Source: Halopelagius fulvigenes
Lineage (GTDB): Archaea; Halobacteriota; Halobacteria; Halobacteriales; Haloferacaceae
Reading direction: 5' to 3'
Length of the DNA: 64,000 nucleotides
Assembly (NCBI RefSeq): GCF_042662625.1
Contig: NZ_JBHSXH010000004.1
Location: 124,001 to 188,000, forward strand
Shown here: piece after piece, positions 59,930 to 64,000 of the stretch
Layout of the letters: each line of letters opens with the position of its first letter
Position numbering within the stretch: position 1 is the stretch's first letter
Notes under the pieces: generated by a model
Told to the model about the DNA's origin: nothing
The model's input: the letters and a program-made list of their open reading frames with translations, nothing else
Databases searched by the model: none
Program-made: the position numbers and the translations under genes

Positions 59930-62900
59930 ATGACTGCGAGTTCTCACACCCGATTCGACGCGGGGGACGGCACCGACGACGCGACGACCGACCGTCGGGC
60001 GACGTACGACTTCGTCGACGACGACGTGGCCCGGCCGGCGGTCGTAGACGACATCGGAGAACGCGTCGAGGGCGACGTCCGATTCGACGCGTACACGCGC
60101 CAACTGTACGCGACGGACGCGAGCGCGTACGAGATGACGCCCATCGGGGTCGTCTTCCCGAAATCGACCGAGGACGTCGCTACGACGGTCGCGTACTGCG
60201 CGGAGCGAGAGATTCCGGTCCTCCCTCGCGGCGGCGGGACGAGCCTCGCGGGGCAGGCGGTCAACGAGGCCGTCGTCCTCGATTTCACCCGCCACATGGA
60301 CGATATCGTCTCCATCGACCCCGGCGAGCGACGGGCCCGCGTCGAGGCCGGAGCGGTGCTTGGCGAACTCAACGAGTCGCTCGCGTCGCACGGACTGAAG
60401 TTCGCGCCCGACCCTGCTGCGGGTGATCGCAGCGCCATCGGCGGCGCTATCGGAAACAACTCGACGGGCGCACACTCGCTGAAGTACGGGAAGACCGACG
60501 CCTACGTCGAGGAGTGCGAAGTCGTGTTGGCCGACGGGACGGTCGAAACGCTGGGCGAGACGCCCGTTTCCGAACTCCGCGCGGACGCCGACCGGGAGGG
60601 GTCGCTCCTCGAACGGGTGTACGCGGAAGTCGTCCGAGTCATCGACGAGGAGGGCGACGAGGTTCGCGAGCGCTTCCCCGAACTGAAGCGCAACGTCTCC
60701 GGGTACAACTTCGACGTCCTCGTCGAGGAGGCCGAAACCGGGACGGTCAACCTCGCACGCTTGCTCGCGGGGAGCGAAGGGACGCTGGCCGTCGTCACGG
60801 AGGCGGAGGTGTCGCTCGAACCCGTCCCGGAGACGAAGGCGGTGTCGCTGCTGTTCTACGAGAGCGTCCTCGACGCCGTGACCGACGTCCAGTACGTCCT
60901 CGAACACGACCCGGCGGCGGTCGAACTCGTCGACGACGTGCTACTCGGGTTGGCCCGGGAGACGACCGAGTTCGAGGAGGCGGCGTCGCTCGTGCCGGAC
61001 GAAGCCCAAGCGGCATTGCTCGTCGAGTTCTACGCCGAGGACGACGACCACGGCCGCGAACGTACCGCCGGCCTCCTCGCGGACAGGGTACCGGGGACCG
61101 ACACCGAGGCGACGCCGCCCGAGGACCGGCCGGCCATAGAGGAGACCATCGCGTTCGCCGGGTTGGAGGCCCACGAGGAGGGCGAACGGAAGATGTTCTG
61201 GACGCTCCGGAAGGCCGGGCTCCCGATTCTCCTCTCGCGGACGTCCGACGAGAAGCACATCAGCTTCATCGAGGACTGCGCGATTCCGCCCGAACACCTC
61301 CCCGAGTTCGTCGAACGCTTCCAGTCGCTCCTCACGGAGAAGGGGCACGACGCGGACGCGGCGTTCTACGCGCACGCCGGACCGGGCGTCCTCCACGTTC
61401 GACCCCTCGTCGACACGAAGGCCGCCGAGGACCGCGAGGATATGGTGGCCATCGCCGACGCGGTGACGGACATGGTCGTCGAGTTCGGTGGGTCGGTCTC
61501 GGGCGAACACGGCGACGGCCACGCCCGCACCCAGTGGAACCGCAAACTGTATGGTGACGACCTGTGGCGGGCGTTCCGCGATCTGAAGTCGGCGTTCGAC
61601 CCGGACTGGTTGCTCAACCCGGGGAACGTCTGCGGCGATCACGACATGACCGAGAACCTGCGGTACGACGGCGAGTACGAGTACGACGCCGGGTTCGACC
61701 CCTCGCTGAACTGGGAGAACGAGAACGGCATGCGGGGGATGGTCGAACTCTGCCACGGGTGCGGCGGATGCCGCGGGTCGCAGGAGACGACGGGCGGCGT
61801 GATGTGTCCGACGTACAGGGCCGCCGACGAGGAGATTACGGCGACGCGCGGCCGGGCGAACCTCCTCAGGCAGGCGATGAGCGGCGACCTGCCCGACGAC
61901 CCGACAGACGACGAGTTCGCCGAGGAGGTTCTCGACCTCTGTATCGGCTGTAAGGGCTGCAAGCGGGACTGTCCGAGCGGCGTCGACATGGCGAAACTGA
62001 AAACCGAGGTGATGCACGAACGGCATCAGGAACGCGGCGCGAGCTTCCGAGACAAGCTGTTCGCCAACTTCGACACGCTGGCCGCGGTCGGAAGCGCCCT
62101 CGCGCCGGTGTCGAACCTCCTGCAGTCGCTCCCCGGCGCGGGCGCGATAGCCGAGAAGACGGTCGGGATAGCCAGCGAGCGGTCGCTCCCCGAGTTCCGT
62201 CGGGAGACGCTTCGGGACTGGTTCGAAGAGCGAGGCGGCTGCGCCGCCTCGGAAAAGCGAGCGGCGAAGGCGCGAGCAGAGCGAGGCGGCCCGCGCACCG
62301 CCGAGGCGGCGGCCGAACGGAGGGCCGTTCTCTTCGCGGACACGTACACGAACTACAGTCACCCCGAAGTCGGGAAGGCGGCGGTGCGCGTCCTCGAATC
62401 GGCGGGCGTCCGCGTGGACGTGGCCGACCGGACCGACAGCGGTCGGCCGGCGCTGTCGAAGGGGTTCGTGGACGCCGCGCGCGACGCCGTCGAGGCGAAC
62501 GCGGCGGAACTCGAACCGCGCGTCCGCGAGGGGTGGGACGTGGTCGTGGTCGAACCGTCCGACGCCGTGATGTTCCAGTCGGACGCCCTCGACCTGAGTT
62601 CCGACGCGGCAGTCGAGTCCGTCGCCGCGAACGCCTACGGACTCTGCGAGTATCTGGACGCCTTCCGACTCGACGAGAACGTCGCGTGGGCGGCGCCCGA
62701 CGAATCGGTCGCCTACCACGGACACTGCCACCAGAAGGCGGAGAAGAAGGACCATCACGCTGTCGGCGTCCTCCGTCGCGCCGGCTACGACGTCGAGCCC
62801 CTCGATTCGGGCTGTTGCGGGATGGCCGGAACCTTCGGGTACGAGGCCGAGCACTACTCGCTGAGCCGGTCTATCGGCGACATCCTCTTCGACCAGATAG

Positions 62901-63070
62901 CGGACAGCGGTGCCGGCGTCGTCACCGCGCCGGGGACGTCCTGTCGCACCCAACTCGGCGACGGCGGAATAGAACCCGTCCCCGCCGACAGTTCGCTCGC
63001 CGGGACCGCTCTCGACCGCGAGGAACCCCCGACGCCGGCGGAACTGCTCGCCCACGCCCTCCCTCGCTGA
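59930..63070 (+). CDS. FAD- and Fe-S-dependent dehydrogenase, D-lactate dehydrogenase type
   Basis: 1046 residues from the ATG at 59930; the frame is open further upstream but overlaps the divergent permease. Order: FAD-binding PCMH domain (about 60-285, with PRGGGTSLAGQAV at 99-111), FAD-oxidase C-terminal domain (to about 570, with GEHGDGHARTQWNR), first Fe-S site C608-x2-C611-x2-C614 then C626, second site C671-x2-C674-x2-C677-x3-C681-P, and a C-terminal cysteine-rich part with GHCHQKA and SGCCGMAG. It fuses functions held by separate Dld/GlpC/LutA-type proteins; it likely oxidises a 2-hydroxy acid and passes electrons to a quinone. Confidence 0.92.
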   Translation: MTASSHTRFDAGDGTDDATTDRRATYDFVDDDVARPAVVDDIGERVEGDVRFDAYTRQLYATDASAYEMTPIGVVFPKSTEDVATTVAYCAEREIPVLPRGGGTSLAGQAVNEAVVLDFTRHMDDIVSIDPGERRARVEAGAVLGELNESLASHGLKFAPDPAAGDRSAIGGAIGNNSTGAHSLKYGKTDAYVEECEVVLADGTVETLGETPVSELRADADREGSLLERVYAEVVRVIDEEGDEVRERFPELKRNVSGYNFDVLVEEAETGTVNLARLLAGSEGTLAVVTEAEVSLEPVPETKAVSLLFYESVLDAVTDVQYVLEHDPAAVELVDDVLLGLARETTEFEEAASLVPDEAQAALLVEFYAEDDDHGRERTAGLLADRVPGTDTEATPPEDRPAIEETIAFAGLEAHEEGERKMFWTLRKAGLPILLSRTSDEKHISFIEDCAIPPEHLPEFVERFQSLLTEKGHDADAAFYAHAGPGVLHVRPLVDTKAAEDREDMVAIADAVTDMVVEFGGSVSGEHGDGHARTQWNRKLYGDDLWRAFRDLKSAFDPDWLLNPGNVCGDHDMTENLRYDGEYEYDAGFDPSLNWENENGMRGMVELCHGCGGCRGSQETTGGVMCPTYRAADEEITATRGRANLLRQAMSGDLPDDPTDDEFAEEVLDLCIGCKGCKRDCPSGVDMAKLKTEVMHERHQERGASFRDKLFANFDTLAAVGSALAPVSNLLQSLPGAGAIAEKTVGIASERSLPEFRRETLRDWFEERGGCAASEKRAAKARAERGGPRTAEAAAERRAVLFADTYTNYSHPEVGKAAVRVLESAGVRVDVADRTDSGRPALSKGFVDAARDAVEANAAELEPRVREGWDVVVVEPSDAVMFQSDALDLSSDAAVESVAANAYGLCEYLDAFRLDENVAWAAPDESVAYHGHCHQKAEKKDHHAVGVLRRAGYDVEPLDSGCCGMAGTFGYEAEHYSLSRSIGDILFDQIADSGAGVVTAPGTSCRTQLGDGGIEPVPADSSLAGTALDREEPPTPAELLAHALPR

Positions 63071-63215
63071 TCGGAAGTCGGCGTTCGGGGCGGGCGGTTT
63101 CGAATTCGGCGCACACTGAAGCAGTGGTCGTGTTCTCGGGCGATATCTCTCGATGGACGCCTCCTCTGTCCGCGGAAGCGCCGTCTGTCGGTAGAGGGCG
63201 CCGACCCTGCCGAAT

Positions 63216-63247
63216 CCACTTGGGCTTATTGTTCTAAGCGCAAGTGG
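63216..63247. terminator. Strong hairpin after the dehydrogenase
   Basis: 13-base arms (63216-63228 and 63235-63247) pair at 12 of 13 positions with a 6-base loop, CCACTTG outside. It lies 146 bases after the dehydrogenase stop. Either a terminator or part of a mobile element end. Confidence 0.4.
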
Positions 63248-63349
63248 AATGTGTCGAGCCTCGAACAGCCAACACAGGACCGCTACCTCACGAAATCAGC
63301 ACATTCTACTAAGATCCCAACTAAATAAACCACATGAAGCTATACGTAA

Positions 63350-63363
63350 TCCAAATATTTGGA
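63350..63363. repeat. Perfect 14-base palindrome
   Basis: TCCAAATATTTGGA reads the same on both strands. It stands alone in AT-rich DNA before the transposase end. Confidence 0.5.
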
Positions 63364-63550
63364 AGTAGAGACTACAGTGGGTATAGCAGGGATGTGATGC
63401 GTGGTTTCGACTGAATCAACGAGCGGAAACTGCTTCAAATCGCTCTCTGGACGGTCATTCTTATTATATTTCCAACCAGACGGGCGAATCTCCTCGACTC
63501 CCGACAGTGTTACCACTCAGACGCTGCGGAAACCCTGACTAAAACGTTTA

Positions 63551-64000
63551 TTATCCGATTCCTGTTTCCTTCTTCAGTAGCGTCAGTGTATTGTCGGCTG
63601 TCAAGAGTGGCGAATGCTCGTATTCTCCGGTCAATTCGACCTGCACGAGCAACTCGATCGCGCGCAAGATCGAGTACAGCAGACACGCAAACGCGACGTA
63701 GAAGAACCACAGCCCGAAATTCTTCGAGGTTGTCGCGGCCATAAACCGTTTGATCGACTTGTAGCCGCTCTCGATTCTCCACCGATAACCATACTCAGTA
63801 AGGTGCCCGCTGCCTCGGTTCGTCATGAACACCGAGTACTGCTGGTGGTCATCGTGTTCGGAGTTCTCCTTTCGACGATATGTCAGCGTCGTCTCGTGCC
63901 ATTCGTTCTTGTCGAGGTGGAGCCTCTGGTCGGTCTCGTAGTGGTCCCGACTCTGTTGGAGCAGCCGCTTGGCCTGGGCCTTCTCGCTGGTCTGCATCCG
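63551..64000 (-). CDS. IS4-superfamily (ISH3-like) transposase, partial
   Basis: C-terminal part only; the frame is open past the window end. The YREK signature Y-x2-R-x3-E-x6-K is complete in YGYRWRIESGYKSIK, with the last catalytic E. The following block FMAATTSKNFGLWFFYVAFACLLYSILR is typical of haloarchaeal ISH3-type transposases. Catalytic D residues lie outside the window, so activity cannot be judged. Confidence 0.85.
   Translation of the reverse strand, partial: RMQTSEKAQAKRLLQQSRDHYETDQRLHLDKNEWHETTLTYRRKENSEHDDHQQYSVFMTNRGSGHLTEYGYRWRIESGYKSIKRFMAATTSKNFGLWFFYVAFACLLYSILRAIELLVQVELTGEYEHSPLLTADNTLTLLKKETGIG

Larger units (their letters stand above)
63071..63550. other. Intergenic region between the dehydrogenase and the IS
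   Basis: About 480 bases, no gene. It includes a strong hairpin and a 14-base palindrome, listed separately. Some of it may already belong to the insertion sequence, but the terminal repeat could not be located because the other end is outside the window. Confidence 0.45.

Noticed and set aside
60941..63055. Long minus-strand frame opposite the dehydrogenase
   Set aside because: Arg-rich shadow with no domain; the plus strand has clear FAD and Fe-S motifs.

Overview
The window reads as chromosomal or megaplasmid DNA from a haloarchaeon. It is GC-rich, with acidic (D/E-rich) predicted proteins, Tat signal peptides (twin-arginine) on exported proteins, haloarchaeal HTH-10 and PadR-type regulators, an F420-type LLM oxidoreductase, an Orc1/Cdc6 initiator, a haloarchaeal glucose-dehydrogenase-type enzyme and leaderless promoters (TATA box about 27 bases before the start codon). 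The genus is not assigned. No rRNA, tRNA or CRISPR array was seen.

Layout. 1-10 kb: two tandem Tat-exported repeat proteins of unknown function, a family 2 glycosyltransferase, two serine hydrolases of the beta-lactamase fold, a VOC protein, an orphan 2-oxoacid dehydrogenase E1 alpha, an LLM oxidoreductase and a PadR regulator. 10-15 kb: small membrane proteins, an unusual NRAMP-family transporter, gene remnants, and a HTH-10 / SnoaL / luciferase-domain group. 15.5-17.8 kb: an operon for E1 alpha, E1 beta and a free-standing lipoyl domain, without E2 or E3. 18.4-38.8 kb: a large catabolic locus with a SelA-like PLP enzyme, a GATase-like protein, glucose dehydrogenase, RidA, two TIM-barrel isomerase/epimerase-like proteins, four Gfo/Idh/MocA oxidoreductases, a PIG-L deacetylase, a complete sugar ABC importer, an MlrC-type metalloprotein and an MFS transporter. 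An Orc1/Cdc6 gene with an ORB-like motif lies in the middle. 38.9-40 kb: gene fragments. 40.4-49.2 kb: an SLC13-type permease, an internally deleted CorC-like gene and an oligopeptide ABC importer with a fused double ATPase and a HTH-10 regulator. 49.5-58 kb: a glycosyltransferase pseudogene, RNase HI, a MetE-like methyltransferase, two PadR regulators, small zinc and membrane proteins, a winged-helix regulator and a LolA-like protein. 58-63 kb: a second SLC13-type permease divergent from a large FAD/Fe-S dehydrogenase of the D-lactate dehydrogenase type. The window ends inside an IS4-superfamily transposase.

How the genes may work together (inference). The 18-38 kb locus could import a glycoside or amino sugar, deacetylate it (PIG-L), oxidise the sugar at C1 (glucose dehydrogenase) or C3 (Gfo/Idh/MocA with TIM-barrel partners), and remove the amino group (SelA-like PLP enzyme, with RidA clearing the enamine/imine). 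This combination, with an embedded possible replication origin, is the most likely new system in the window. A second theme is a set of gene remnants (PadR, ABC ATPase, EcfT, glycosyltransferase, CorC, Tat signal peptide) in the gaps, which points to repeated insertion and deletion.
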